Below, piece after piece: positions 24,201-33,215 of a stretch of DNA of 64,000 nucleotides. Within the stretch, counting starts at the first letter, position 1. Each line of letters opens with the position of its first letter. The DNA is from Macrostomum hystrix (lineage: Eukaryota; Platyhelminthes; Macrostomidae). The notes under the pieces were generated by a model. That model worked only from the letters and a program-made list of their open reading frames with translations. It was not told where the DNA came from and ran no database searches. Made by a program: the position numbers and the translations under genes. Location of the stretch: positions 1,282,001-1,346,000 of the forward strand of contig CATNEN010000026.1 of NCBI GenBank assembly GCA_950097015.1, given 5' to 3'.

Positions 24201-27200
24201 ATGTTCTGCTGCACCGAGGGTCGCTACCTGCTGCTTAACGCCATGGCTAATCAGCTGCGCTATCCTAATTCGCACACCTTCTTTTTCAATCAGATTCTGC
24301 TGTTCTTCTTCCGGGAGAGCAATAATGAGCAGATCAAAGAGCAGATTACCAGGTATTAACATTCTTGGTTTTTTATCTAGGATTCTCGCATGAGATTTGA
24401 GACACAAGGTTTATTGGAGTTCTTGCTTTGGATTCTTGGGTGTTTTCGTTTCTAATCGTGATTGGGATTTCTGGGTTCTTAATTGTGTTTCCTTGGATTC
24501 TTGATTTGGGATTCCTGGGATCTTGATTTGGACTCCTGGGTTCTTGATTGGGATTCCCTGGTTCTTGATTGGGATTCCCTGGTTCTTGATTGGGATTTCT
24601 GGGTTCTTAATTGTGTTTACTTGGATTCTTGATTGGGATTCCTGGGATCTTGATTTGGACTCCTGGGTTCTTGATTGGGATTCCCTGGTTCTTGATTGGG
24701 ATTCCCTGGTTCTTAAATGGGATTCCTGGGTTCTTGATTAGGATTCCTGGCTACTTGATTTGGACTCCTGGGTTCTTGATTGGGATTCCTGGGTTCTTGA
24801 TTGGGATTCCTGGGTTCTTGATTGGGATTCCTGGGTTCTTGATTGGGATTCCTGGGTTCTGGATTAGGATTCCTGGGTTCTTGATTGGGATTCCTGGGTT
24901 CTTGATTTGGACTCCTGGGTTCTTGATTGGGATTCCCTGGTTATTGATTGGGATTCCCTGGTTCTTAAATGGGATTCCTGGGTTCTTGATTGGGATTTCT
25001 GGGTTCTTAATTGTGTTTACTTGGATTCTTGATTGGGATTCCTGGGATCTTGATTTGGACTCCTGGGTTCTTGATTGGGATTCCCTGGTTCTTGATTGGG
25101 ATTCCCTGGTTCTTAAATGGGATTCCTGGGTTCTTGATTAGGATTCCTGGCTTCTTGATTTGGACTCCTGGGTTCTTGATTGGGATTCCTGGGTTCTTGA
25201 TTGGGATTCCTGGGTTCTTGATTGGGATTCCTGGGTTCTGGATTAGGATTCCTGGGTTCTTGATTGGGATTCCTGGGTTCTTGATTGGGATTCCTGGGTT
25301 CTTGATTGGGATTCCTGGGTTCTTGATAACGATTCCCTGGTTCTTGATTAGGATTCCCTGGTTCTTGATTAGGATTCCCTGGTTCTTGATTGGGACTTCC
25401 AGATTCTTGATTGGGATTCCTGCGTTCCTAAATGGTATTCCTGGGTTCTTGATTAGGATTCTCCGATTCTTGATTAGGATTCTCCGATTCTTGATTGGGA
25501 TTTTCAGGTTCTTCATTGGGATTTTCAGGTTCTTAATTGGGTTTTTCAGGTTCTTCATTGGGATTCCTGGGTTTTTGATTGGGATTCCTGGGTTCTTAAT
25601 TGGATTCTTTGATTCTTGATTGGGATTCTTTGATTCTTGATTGGGATTCTTTGATTCTTGATTGGGATTCCTGGGTTTTTGATTGGGATTCCTGGGTTCT
25701 TAATTGGATTCTTTGATTCTTGATTGGGATTCTTTGATTCTTGATTGGGATTCTTTGATTCTTAATTGGGATTCTTTGATTCTTGATTGGGATTCTTTGA
25801 TTCTTGATTGGGATTCTTTGATTCTTAATTGGGATTCTTTGATTCTTAATTGGGATTCTTTGATTCTTGATTGGGATTCTTTGATTCTTAATTGGGATTC
25901 TTTGATTCTTGATTGGGATTCTTTGATTCTTGATTGGGATTCCTGGGTTCTTGATTGGGATTCTTTGATTCTTGATTGGGATTCCTGGGTTCTTGATTGG
26001 GATTCTTTGATTCTTAATTGGGATTCTTTGATTCTTAATTGGGATTCTTTGATTCTTGATTGGGATTCTTTGATTCTTAATTGGGATTCTTTGATTCTTA
26101 ATTGGGATTCTTTGATTCTTGATTGGGATTCTTTGATTCTTGATTGGGATTCTTTGATTCTTGATTGGGATTCTTTGATTCTTGATTGGGATTCCTGGGT
26201 TTTTGATTGGGATTCCTGGGTTCTTAATTGGATTCTTTGATTCTTGATTGGGATTCTTTGATTCTTGATTGGGATTCTTTGATTCTTAATTGGGATTCTT
26301 TGATTCTTGATTGGGATTCTTTGATTCTTGATTGGGATTCTTTGATTCTTAATTGGGATTCTTTGATTCTTAATTGGGATTCTTTGATTCTTGATTGGGA
26401 TTCTTTGATTCTTAATTGGGATTCTTTGATTCTTGATTGGGATTCTTTGATTCTTGATTGGGATTCCTGGGTTCTTGATTGGGATTCTTTGATTCTTGAT
26501 TGGGATTCCATGAGATTCTTGAATGGGATTCTTTGAGTCATTGATTTACAATTTTTATAATCAGACGGAGAACAGTTTATTATAATATAACTTGATTCTT
26601 GATTGCTTTTTTGGGCTTTTAACCTTCAAATTAAGAATACTTGACCTGCACTTTATAAAATATTGTATTCTCGTAATTACAAATTTAGTCTCGGCTTTTT
26701 ATGGCTGAAATACAAAAAATGTGCTCAAATACAACTTAATTCACCCAGGGTTCTGCTAGAACGCCTAATCGTTCTCCGCCCGCACCCCTGGGGCCTGCTG
26801 CTGACCTTCACCGAGTTGCTGAAGAATCCCAGCTACCGGTTCTGGGACCACGAGTTCGTGCGCTTCTCGCCTCAGATTGAGAAGTGAGTCTGTGAAACTG
26901 CAACTGGCCTCAGTTTACTCTCCGCGGTTTCGCCTTGGCTCCATCATTTTTATTCAATTCACACTTAATTCAACAAAATTAAGGCTGATCTTAGCCAGAA
27001 CTATGCTAATCCGATCATGAACCACGCTAATCCCCCCATAATCCAATCCTGAACTATGCTAATCCGATCATGAACCACGCTAATCCCTTCTTAATAAACC
27101 AGTCTAATCCGATCCTAATTAATCTATGCTAATCCCAACATAAGCCAAGCAAATCCGATCCTAAATTATGCAAATCCGATCCTAAACTATGCAAATCCGA

Positions 27201-28005
27201 TCCTAAACTATGCAAATCCGATCCTAAACTATGCAAATCCGATCCTATACTATGCAAATCCGATCCTAAACTATGCAAATCCGATCCTAAATTATGCAAA
27301 TCCGATCCTAAACTATGCAAATCCGATCCTATACTATGCAAATCCGATCCTATACTATGCAAATCCGATCCTAAACTATGCAAATCCGATCCTAAACTAT
27401 GCAAATCCGATCCTATACTATGCAAATCCGATCCTATACTATGCAAATCCGATCCTAAACTATGCAAATCCGATCCTAAACTATGCAAATCCGATCCTAA
27501 ACTATGCAAATCCGATCCTAAACTATGCAAATCCGATCCTATACTATGCTAATCCGATAATTAACTATGCTAATCCGATAATTAACTATGCTAATCCGAT
27601 AATTAACTATGCTAATCCGATCCTAAATTATGCTAATCCGTGCCTTAACTATCCTAATCCATTCAAAGGCAAGCTAATCCTATCCTGAAGCATGCTAATT
27701 TAGGAATAAGGATTTAGGATTAATTTAGGATTAAACTATGCTAATCCGATCCTGACCCGCAGTACTGATCAGCTGTAATCAAACAGTAATATAGCCTCAT
27801 ATCTGATTACCTGATGATTATAATCTAAATCTCTCACCTGCCCAGGGTGTTGGAGTCTGTGGCCAGATCCTGTGTGCCCGGCTTCCGCATGCCACCTCCG
27901 CCGCAGCCGTTTATGCAGCATCAGCAGCAGCAGCAGCAGCAGCAGATTGAAGATGTGGCGAACGGACTGCAGATTGGCTCGTCCAATTCTTCAGTGGCCC
28001 TCTAA
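4006..28005 (+). CDS. CNOT1: CNOT1, scaffold subunit of the CCR4-NOT complex (14 exons)
   Basis: Fourteen exons join with consistent phase into 7923 bp, about 2640 residues plus stop; the human protein is about 2376. CNOT1 is the cytoplasmic and nuclear scaffold that holds the CAF1/CCR4 deadenylases, CNOT2/3, CNOT9 and CNOT10/11. It drives poly(A) shortening, translational repression and mRNA decay. Order seen: N-terminal helical repeats (exons 1-5), Pro/Gln-rich linkers (exons 6-7), the TTP-binding MIF4G-like region (exons 7-8), the CAF1-binding MIF4G (exon 8), the CNOT9-binding DUF3819 region (exon 9 into 10), and the NOT1 domain that binds CNOT2/3 (exons 10-14). Linkers are longer than in human and rich in Pro, Gln and Gly. 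Almost every intron carries its own minisatellite. No frameshift or stop interrupts any exon, so the gene looks functional. Confidence 0.95.
4105..7568 (+). other. CNOT1 intron 1, AT-rich, no array
   Basis: A 3464 bp intron, much more AT-rich than the flanking coding sequence. I find no tandem minisatellite, no transposon protein and no terminal repeats. Short phrases such as ATGATGGTCATTTTT recur near 5217 and 6136 and may be traces of an old dispersed repeat. It ends CATCTAG at 7568. Confidence 0.6.
7569..8339 (+). CDS. CNOT1: CNOT1 exon 2
   Basis: 257 codons, phase 0 at both ends, starting LVNQHGFEAERHLYRCLFSS. KDFLQIQLLSQEI, KPNFVTLICYAIDHP, KSLRPGPSLLPQIS and LRKDFPKQRVPVVLAPLLY match the human N-terminal helical region. 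Two insertions absent from human are visible, both Gly-rich (about 7647-7680 and 8007-8085). The first codon TTG is not an initiator; it continues exon 1. Confidence 0.93.
8340..9078 (+). repeat. CNOT1 intron 2 with 35-bp minisatellite
   Basis: About 13 copies of a 35 bp unit fill 8447-8904; the core is GGAAGCAGCCTACTGTTGGT. Copies differ by a few bases (GGGAGG or GGCAGG; GTGTCT, GTATCT or GTGTCA). The last unit breaks off into unique sequence. The open frames across it come from the repeat and are not coding. Confidence 0.9.
9079..9480 (+). CDS. CNOT1: CNOT1 exon 3
   Basis: 134 codons, phase 0, beginning NAGQGDWALAELLEELGYDC. It matches human SLADFMQEVGYGFC, followed by TEFGVRDIGPAAVARCLSM (human QFGVREVTAAQVARVLGM) and WCVENFLATVRELIPGL. 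The acceptor CATCAG at 9078 is the only nearby AG giving the right phase. The donor is CAG/GTAATA. Confidence 0.92.
9481..12603 (+). repeat. CNOT1 intron 3 with a large 35-bp minisatellite
   Basis: About 84 copies of a 35 bp unit run from about 9530 to 12482; the core is AAATCCCTGTCCTGAATAAA followed by TCCCAGAACCA. Two main variants alternate (GAATAAATCCC and GTATAAACCAC). In 9860-10360 the same seven-unit block repeats at a spacing of 245 bp, a higher-order repeat. On the minus strand the unit lacks stops in every frame, so it yields an open frame of about 870 codons that is not a gene. Confidence 0.93.
12604..12846 (+). CDS. CNOT1: CNOT1 exon 4
   Basis: 81 codons, phase 0: GPNNDLPIEVFYRPWRNAQG, then LSFLRHCLLHPDVICL and WRNLDLIDALLCLAEK. 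This follows human [20 protein letters not shown] and WKSLDLIESLLRLAE. The acceptor is TTTTCCCAG and the donor AAG/GTGTGT. Confidence 0.92.
12847..13558 (+). repeat. CNOT1 intron 4 with 46-bp minisatellite
   Basis: About ten copies of a 46 bp unit occupy roughly 12960-13470. Each unit contains GGGTCAGTTGACCT, an inverted repeat of an AGGTCA-like half-site with a two-base spacer, and AATACAATTAAACAGGTTCT. The intron ends in a pyrimidine tract and TCTCCCAG. Confidence 0.88.
13559..14131 (+). CDS. CNOT1: CNOT1 exon 5
   Basis: 191 codons, phase 0, starting GFYAEVRELLDQPIKSCPDL, then LLSNYQNVHIVLKHAWNY and RDYLNLEVWFGERLVECGD. It parallels human [20 protein letters not shown] and REYLKLDKWLTDKIREHGE. 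This is the end of the N-terminal helical block. The donor is CAG/GTACGG. Confidence 0.9.
14132..14818 (+). repeat. CNOT1 intron 5 with a 32/33-bp minisatellite
   Basis: The array covers about 14135-14725 and has two halves. The first is about nine units of 32 bp (ATGGCTGAAGCTCTCACTGA, then GGGACTTCTGG). The second is about nine units of 33 bp in which the tail reads GGGGTTATTAGG. The switch falls near 14440. The intron ends GTCCCGTAG. Confidence 0.88.
14819..15239 (+). CDS. CNOT1: CNOT1 exon 6
   Basis: 421 bp from phase 0 to phase 1. YMDKIVVQIIIRGLERRLQQ, then GALLPETASDASTLILNYS, ends the helical block. The rest is a Pro-rich, low-complexity linker (PPPPQLPQPLQQSQPPSVPP). The donor is CCA/GTGAGT. 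Confidence 0.88.
15240..16166 (+). repeat. CNOT1 intron 6 with 22-bp minisatellite
   Basis: About 34 copies of a 22 bp unit (core GAGTGACCATCTAGTGACTG) span 15341-16110. A second form carries GAATTGAG in place of GATGAG and lengthens the unit to 24 bp. Variants ATCGAGT and ATCTAGT alternate. Confidence 0.9.
16167..16830 (+). CDS. CNOT1: CNOT1 exon 7 (linker and TTP-binding region)
   Basis: 664 bp. It begins with a Pro/Met/Gln-rich linker and continues into SDLDERVNQMMKNLFSG, EEVFAILREPAEKALRN and FLRLLNYCVTQPVTSESAET. That part corresponds to the human TTP-binding MIF4G-like domain (YFQRIYNHPPHP ... LRYVLEALRKP). Acceptor AACAG, donor AATAA/GTGAGT, leaving two bases that exon 8 completes. 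Confidence 0.88.
16831..17635 (+). repeat. CNOT1 intron 7 with ~40-bp minisatellite
   Basis: About 18 diverged units of 37-40 bp lie at 16855-17590. The core TTCGATTCTTCAGTCGATTC is followed by either CATTCCTACCAGAAGC or CATTCAACTAAAAG. Each unit holds a CTTCAG after a pyrimidine run, a possible pseudo-acceptor. The true acceptor is CCTACAG at 17635. Confidence 0.88.
17636..18807 (+). CDS. CNOT1: CNOT1 exon 8 (CAF1-binding MIF4G)
   Basis: 1172 bp. It begins CKSSLSNYPQMASHLLSIEN (human [20 protein letters not shown]). The MIF4G domain that docks the CNOT7/8 deadenylase follows: IFFIFNNLSKINVVQKAEEL, IPWLGQYLVMKRVTTEPNFH, LLKNIGKFLGLLTLGKNRPI, LLLEAYCKGQ and FQPPNPWTMGIL. A Pro/Gln/Met-rich tail then leads to the donor ACAG/GTATGT. 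Confidence 0.95.
18808..19716 (+). other. CNOT1 intron 8, no minisatellite, dispersed repeat
   Basis: One of only two CNOT1 introns without an array. It contains a dispersed SINE-like repeat (listed separately). The remainder is unique sequence in which I see no gene. Confidence 0.6.
19505..19690 (+). repeat. Dispersed SINE-like repeat, copy A
   Basis: CTGTTCAGTCCGTGGACTGG (19520-19539) and GGACACAAGTTGTTTCCTT (19612-19630), then GATTCGAACTCGCGACC, recur in the same order and strand at 48128-48430 with differences. The box-B-like GATTCGAAC near the 3' end is typical of tRNA-related SINEs in invertebrates. The exact ends are not clear. Confidence 0.5.
19717..20426 (+). CDS. CNOT1: CNOT1 exon 9 (CNOT9-binding region)
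   Basis: 710 bp. A Pro/Ala/Gln-rich lead is followed by [40 protein letters not shown] and FLTAGMVLITCREALSL. These match human [20 protein letters not shown] and [20 protein letters not shown], the DUF3819 region that binds CNOT9. It ends AFIQK/GTTTGC in phase 0. Confidence 0.95.
20427..20950 (+). repeat. CNOT1 intron 9 with 26-bp minisatellite
   Basis: About 13 copies of a roughly 26 bp unit cover 20462-20812; the core is GAGATTTGAGCACACTGCAT. Variants are GTACACTGC for GCACACTGC and ATTAG, ATTTG or TTTTAG after GCAT. Confidence 0.88.
20951..22209 (+). CDS. CNOT1: CNOT1 exon 10
   Basis: 1259 bp, starting ACVLKALGQVDTNLESDYRA. ILARQEGRRYHD (human HARQEGRRYCDP) and LAVYSEYADNVPGF precede a CAG-repeat-encoded polyglutamine (about 21231-21260). 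The NOT1 domain then begins (EYDDPP-like EFDDPPWLQK; KLGILKTDDLITR). The phase-2 donor AAG/GTAAGC splits the Arg codon completed by exon 11. Confidence 0.95.
22210..22668 (+). repeat. CNOT1 intron 10 with 24-bp minisatellite
   Basis: About 14 units of roughly 24 bp cover 22310-22640; the core is ATTACAGGTAGCACGCACAG. Each unit contains TTACAG/GTAG, an acceptor directly abutting a donor-like GT. The intron ends CTATTCAG. Confidence 0.88.
22669..23122 (+). CDS. CNOT1: CNOT1 exon 11
   Basis: 454 bp. FFRLTTDYVMEHCFR continues human FFRLCTEMCVE. Then come CYQELDAYIRLIAVMVKHSG, KLNLLNKILGIIAGTLLQEQ, FQRIFVLLFSELL and RPTKVPAFSYSW. All are NOT1-domain landmarks. The donor is TGG/GTGAGA in phase 0. 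Confidence 0.95.
23123..23492 (+). repeat. CNOT1 intron 11 with 18-bp minisatellite
   Basis: About 15 units of roughly 18 bp lie in 23165-23460. The first part reads TGAATCCTCTGCTTACCC; later copies drift to ATCCCCACTGCCTACTCT. The acceptor is ATTTGCAG. Confidence 0.85.
23493..24352 (+). CDS. CNOT1: CNOT1 exon 12 (NOT1 domain)
   Basis: 860 bp. TAWPMYAQLLVDLLKFISPF, YKGTLRLILVLLHDFPDFV, DVIPANCIQLRNLILSAFP, LVNALVLYIGRRAV and EGRYLLLNAMANQLRYPNSH match the human domain that binds CNOT2 and CNOT3. It ends EQITR, with the Arg codon split by the donor AG/GTATTA. Confidence 0.96.
24353..26748 (+). repeat. CNOT1 intron 12 with two linked 20/21-bp arrays
   Basis: The array runs from about 24430 to 26540. 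The left part (to about 25600) uses units near 20 bp of the form GGATTCCTGGGTTCTTGATT with many variants. The right part uses 21 bp units built on GGGATTCTTTGATTCTTGAT. Larger blocks are duplicated: the order of variants starting near 24611 recurs near 25011 (400 bp later), and the block starting near 25704 recurs near 26228 (524 bp later). Confidence 0.92.
26749..26883 (+). CDS. CNOT1: CNOT1 exon 13
   Basis: 135 bp. VLLERLIVLRPHPWGLLLTF and ELLKNPSYRFWDHEFVRF match human LLERLIVNRPHPWGLLITF and NPAFKFWNHEFVHC. Acceptor CACCCAG, donor GAA/GTGAGT. Confidence 0.95.
26884..27845 (+). repeat. CNOT1 intron 13 with 21-bp minisatellite
   Basis: Roughly 30 units of about 21 bp lie in 26985-27745. 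The central, very regular block (27130-27540) repeats CTATGCAAATCCGATCCTAA. Outer units read ATGCTAATCC instead. The acceptor is CTGCCCAG at 27845. Confidence 0.9.
27846..28005 (+). CDS. CNOT1: CNOT1 exon 14 with stop codon
   Basis: 160 bp, encoding VLESVARSCVPGF, a Pro/Gln-rich stretch, and IEDVANGLQIGSSNSSVAL, then TAA at 28003-28005. It aligns with human LFQSVAQCCMGQKQ for about ten residues. The tail is specific to this organism. Confidence 0.92.
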
Positions 28006-29120
28006 ACTTCTGACCGGTAAAAAATGCCTTTTAAAAAGGTCTGTCCTATGAGGGCTGACAAGTGACAGCAGTGTTTTTAAAACTACCCTTTGGTGATTGG
28101 GTCATCTGTGTGACATTTTATTTGTCTGCCATTATCTTACGCTTATCTAGCTACCTACTAAGTAGTATATAGCGACCACTTTCTCTTTTTTTCGCGCCTG
28201 CTCTCCTGTGAACTGGTTTAGTGCAATGTGTTGTTCATTCGACTATAATCCAATATTGCCTGTTTAGATATTGGACTAATGCTCTGAAATTGGCTTCATT
28301 GTTTATTAACTGTTGTTTGCTCTTTTCTGTATTGTTGCTGCCTTTCTGTAATCCTCCGGTACGTGTGTTAATTAACAATAACTGGCTTGCTTAGAATCTC
28401 TAAAATGCCATTTTCATGTTCAGAGACATTACAGATTCGCAGCACGTAACCTTTGTGGCTGTTTAATGCTTTTGTTTACTATTTATGACGACCAAAGACA
28501 AAGCTTGATTGCTCTCCCTGCACAAAATCTACCTAAAGACGTACTATTGACAGTTAACTGCGTTTAGAATATATGAATTTATATTCCTGTCATTCTACTT
28601 TTCCCAGTTGCTAGTTGCAAAATCGAACTGACTTTTTTTCAGTGTCACCTGTGAAATTGCTCCAAACCGAACATATATCTATCAAATCTTGTTGTGTATT
28701 TATTTTGCGTGTATCCAGTGCAGTTTGCATCCTCACAGTCCAGATTGCATAATCACCTGTTCGATGCTTTTTCCTGTGTTTTTTCTTCTCTTTCAAATTG
28801 TTTTCCAATTTTTTTTCCGTAGCTGTAACTCGCAGTTCCTACTGAGCTGTTAGTCAGTAGTATTTAGTGAGCGAGTTTTTTCCAGTTTGTATAAGTGTAT
28901 TTGTGCGCGCCCAGAAATCACAGTTCTCTTTCGCTGTTTAAAGTACCCTGAACTCTGAATTTATTATCCTATTTAGCCTGCGAGTGATTATATAATAATA
29001 CATTAGTGCTTGTGTGTTTTCCGCTTTGTTCGCCAGTTTGGTCTTAAAATCCCGTTCAAATTATGCGCAGCAATTTTTTTGTATTTGTGCTTTTGTACTT
29101 CTTAAATACCTCAATTCCTC
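28006..29120 (+). other. CNOT1 3' flank
   Basis: T-rich unique sequence that should contain the CNOT1 3' UTR. I did not find a canonical AATAAA here. There is no coding signal I trust and no array until 29125. Confidence 0.45.
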
Positions 29121-29124
29121 ATGA

Positions 29125-29975
29125 AATTCGCCTTACATCTCACCTGAGAGTCGCCACTTATCTCACGTGGGAGTCGCCACTTATCTCACCTGGGAGTCGC
29201 CACTTATCTCACCTGGGAGTCGCCACTTATCTCACCTGGGAGTCGCCACTTATCTCACCTGAGAGTCGCCACTTATCTCACCTGAGAGTCGCCACTTATC
29301 TCACCTGAGAGTCGCCACTTATCTCACCTGAGAGTCGCTTCTTATCTCACGTGGGAGTCGCCACTAATTTCACTAGAGATTCGCCACTAATCTCACCTGA
29401 GAGTCGCTACTTATCTCATCCGAAATTCGCCTCCCATTCCACTTGAGATTCGCCTCACATTCCACCTGAGATTCGCCTCCCATTCCACTTGAGATTCGCC
29501 TCCCATTCCACCTGAGATTCGCCTCCCATTACACCTGAGATACGCCTCCCATTCCACCTGAGATTCGCCTCCCATTACACCTGAGATTCGCTTTCCATTC
29601 CACCTGAGATTCGCCTCCCATTCCACCTGAGATTCGCCTCCCATTCCACCTGAGATTCGCCTCCCATTCCACCTGAGATTCGCCTCCCATTCCACCTGAG
29701 ATTCGCCTCCCATTACACCTGAGATTCGCTTTCCATTCCACCTGAGATTCGCCTCCCATTCCACCTGAGATTCGCCTCCCATTCCACCTGAGATTCGCCT
29801 CCCATTCCACCTGAGATTCGCCTCCCATTCCACCTGAGATTCGCCTCCCATTCCACCTGAGATTCGCCTCCCATTCCACCTGAGATTCGCCTCACATTAC
29901 ACCTGAGATTCGCCTCACATTACACCTGAGATTCGCCTCACATTACACCTGAGATTCGCTTTCCATTCTACCTAA
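29125..29975. repeat. Two related 23-bp minisatellites
   Basis: Units at 29125-29345 read GAGTCGCCACTTATCTCACC. From 29400 the related 23 bp unit is CCTGAGATTCGCCTCCCATT. The shared CACCTGAGA-TTCGCC frame suggests one array derived from the other. Units near the boundary (29345-29430) are intermediate. Minus-strand open frames here are repeat artefacts. Confidence 0.88.
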
Positions 29976-30604
29976 AATTGGCCTCCCATCCCTCACGACA
30001 ATCGCCTCGTCTGAGAATTAGACTTGGTGAGTCTGATCCCAGTGATTAGGCCAACAATGATGCAGCAGCTTTCATGCACAATATTATCAAAAGTTGAATG
30101 AGAGCATCTGCTTTCGCATTCGCTTCCTATAATTTATTTCTTACATTCGTCCGCGCCTTGAAATTAGCGCTCCCCAGAAAGAGCTTTTGGGTTTGATGCC
30201 TGTGTTCATGATAGTGTGCTTCGTGTGTATCGGCGCTTGCGATCAGAGAGCTCGCTCAGAGAACTGCGAGAGGATGAGCCGTTTGTTTGCAGACTATTGT
30301 TCGCAATGACATGAACACGGGACATTCAGATTCGTCTGAGCCTCTTCTGTGCTCACAAACACTAGGAGAACTCATTCGGAGGAGATTATCAGATATGAGT
30401 CATCATTCAACTAATTCATGAACAGTTTCTTTGCCATAGCGTCGGTGCCATAGACAAAAAGCTCTGTACAGGAGCTTCAGGTAACGGACTGGAGTCGGCA
30501 AACTTGGAATCGAAACTTAGATTTCAAGTTCTCTCCCCCGTCTCGTCTCACTCGCATGAATGCTTTTTCAGTCTGCGCAGTTTCGCACTGCCGTTTCATT
30601 CTCT
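29976..30604. other. Unique spacer
   Basis: About 630 bp of non-repetitive sequence between arrays. I see no exon, tRNA or transposon end in it. Confidence 0.5.
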
Positions 30605-33215
30605 ATCTCCTGGTCTGATCCCATTCTTGATGTCCCAGTCTGTTCCCATTCTTGATGTCCCAGTATGATCCCATTCTTGATATCCCAGTATGATCCCATT
30701 CTTGATGTCCCAGTATGATCCCATTCTTGATATCCCAGTATGATCCCATTCTTGATATCCCAGTATGATCCCATTCTTGATATCCCAGTATGATCCCATT
30801 CTTGATATCCCAGTATGATCCCATTCTTGATATCCCAGTATGATCCCATTCTTGATGTCCCAGTATGATCCCATTCTTGATGTCCCAGTCTGTTCCCATT
30901 CTTGATGTCCCAGTATGATCCCATTCTTGATATCCCAGTATGATCCCATTCTTGATGTCCCAGTATGATCCCATTCTTGATATCCCAGTATGATCCCATT
31001 CTTGATATCCCAGTATGATCCCATTCTTGATATCCCAGTATGATCCCATTCTTGATGTCCCAGTCTGTTCCCATTCTTGATGTCCCAGTATGATCCCATT
31101 CTTGATATCCCAGTATGATCCCATTCTTGATATCCCAGTATGATCCCATTCTTGATATCCCAGTATGATCCCATTCTTGATGTCCCAGTCTGTTCCCATT
31201 CTTGATGTCCCAGTATGATCCCATTCTTGATGTCCCAGTCTGTTCCCATTCTTGATGTCCCAGTATGATCCCATTCTTGATATCCCAGTATGATCCCATT
31301 CTTGATATCCCAGTATGATCCCATTCTTGATATCCCAGTATGATCCCATTCTTGATGTCCCAGTATGATCCCATTCTTGATATCCCAGTATGATCCCATT
31401 CTTGATATCCCAGTATGATCCCATTCTTGATATCCCAGTATGATCCCATTCTTGATATCCCAGTATGATCCCAGTCTGATCCCATTCTCAATCTCCCAGT
31501 CTGATCCCAGTCTCAATCTCCCAGTCTGATCCCATTCTCAATCTCCCAGTCTGATCCCAGTCTCAATCTCCCAGTCTGATCCCATTCTCAATCCCACAGT
31601 CTGATCCCAGTCTCAATCTCCCAGTCTGATCCCATTCTCAATCCCACAGTCTGATCCCATTCTCAATCCCACAGTCTGATCCCATTCTCAATCCCACAGT
31701 CTGATCCCATTCTCAATCCCACAGTCTGATCCCATTCTCAATCTCCCAGTCTGATCCCAGTCTCAATCTCCCAGTCTGATCCCAATCTCAATCCCCCAGT
31801 CTGATCCCATTCTCAATCCCACAGTCTGATCCCATTCTCAATCTCCCAGTCTGATCCCATTCTCAATCCCACAGTCTGATCCCATTCTCAATCCCACAGT
31901 GTGATCCCAATCTCAATCTCCCAGTCTGATTCCGTTCTCAATCCCACAGTGTGATCCCAATCTCAATCTCCCAGTCTGATCCCATTCTCAATCCCACAGT
32001 CTGATCCCATTCTCAGTCTCCCAGTCTGATCCCATTCTTAATCCCACAGTGTGATCCCAATCTCAATCTCCCAGTCTGATCCCATTCTCAATCCCACAGT
32101 CTGATCCCATTCTCAATCTCCCAGTCTGATCCCATTCTCAATCCCACAGTCTGATCCCATTCTCAATCCCACAGTCTGATCCCATTCTCAATCTCCCAGT
32201 CTGATCCCATTCTCAATCCCACAGTCTGATCCCATTCTTAATCCCACAGTGTCATCCCAATCTCAATCTCCCAGTCTGATCCCAATCTCAATCCCCCAGT
32301 CTGATCCCATTCTCAATCCCACAGTCTGATCCCATTCTCAATCTCCCAGTCTGATCCCATTCTCAATCCCACAGTCTGATCCCATTCTCAATCCCACAGT
32401 CTGATCCCATTCTCAATCTCCCAGTCTGATCCCATTCTCAATCCCACAGTCTGATCCCATTCTCAATCCCACAGTCTATCCCATTCTCAATCTCCCAGTC
32501 TGATCCTCCCAGTCTTAATCTCCCAGTCTGATCCCATTCTCAATCCCACAGTGTGATCCCATTCTTGATGTCCCAGTCTGATCCCATTCTCAATCCCACA
32601 GTCTGATCCCATTCTCAATCCCACAGTCTGATCCCATTCTCAATCCCACAGTGTGATCCCAATCTCAATCTCCCAGTCTGATTCCGTTCTCAATCCCACA
32701 GTGTGATCCCAATCTCAATCTCCCAGTCTGATCCCATTCTCAATCCCACAGTCTGATCCCATTCTCAGTCTCCCAGTCTGATCCCATTCTTAATCCCACA
32801 GTGTGATCCCAATCTCAATCTCCCAGTCTGATCCCATTCTCAATCCCACAGTCTGATCCCATTCTCAATCTCCCAGTCTGATCCCAGTCTCAATCTCCCA
32901 GTCTGATCCCATTCTCAATCCCACAGTCTGATCCCATTCTCAATCCCACAGTGTGATCCCAATCTCAATCTCCCAGTCTGATCCCATTCTCAATCCCACA
33001 GTCTGATCCCATTCTCAATCCCACAGTGTGATCCCAATCTCAATCTCCCAGTCTGATCCCATTCTTAATCCCACAGTGTGATCCCATTCTCAATCTCCCA
33101 GTCTGATCCCATTCTCAATCCCACAGTCTGATCCCATTCTCAATCTCCCAGTCTGATCCCATTCTCAATCCCACAGTCTGATCCCATTCTTGATGTCCCA
33201 GTCTGATCCCAGTCG
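30605..33215. repeat. 2.6-kb 25-bp minisatellite in two phases
   Basis: About 104 units of 25 bp. From 30605 to 31470 the unit is built on GATCCCATTCTTGATATCCC with a GATGTCC variant. From 31470 to 33215 it becomes CTGATCCCATTCTCAATCCC with an ACAGT or CCAGT tail. Long blocks recur at larger scale, for example CAGTCTGATTCCGTTCTC at about 31923 and 32676. Confidence 0.92.

Noticed and set aside
30605..33215. Possible CRISPR-like array
   Set aside because: Units are contiguous with no unique spacers, and the genome is eukaryotic; this is a minisatellite. The same applies to every other array in the window.
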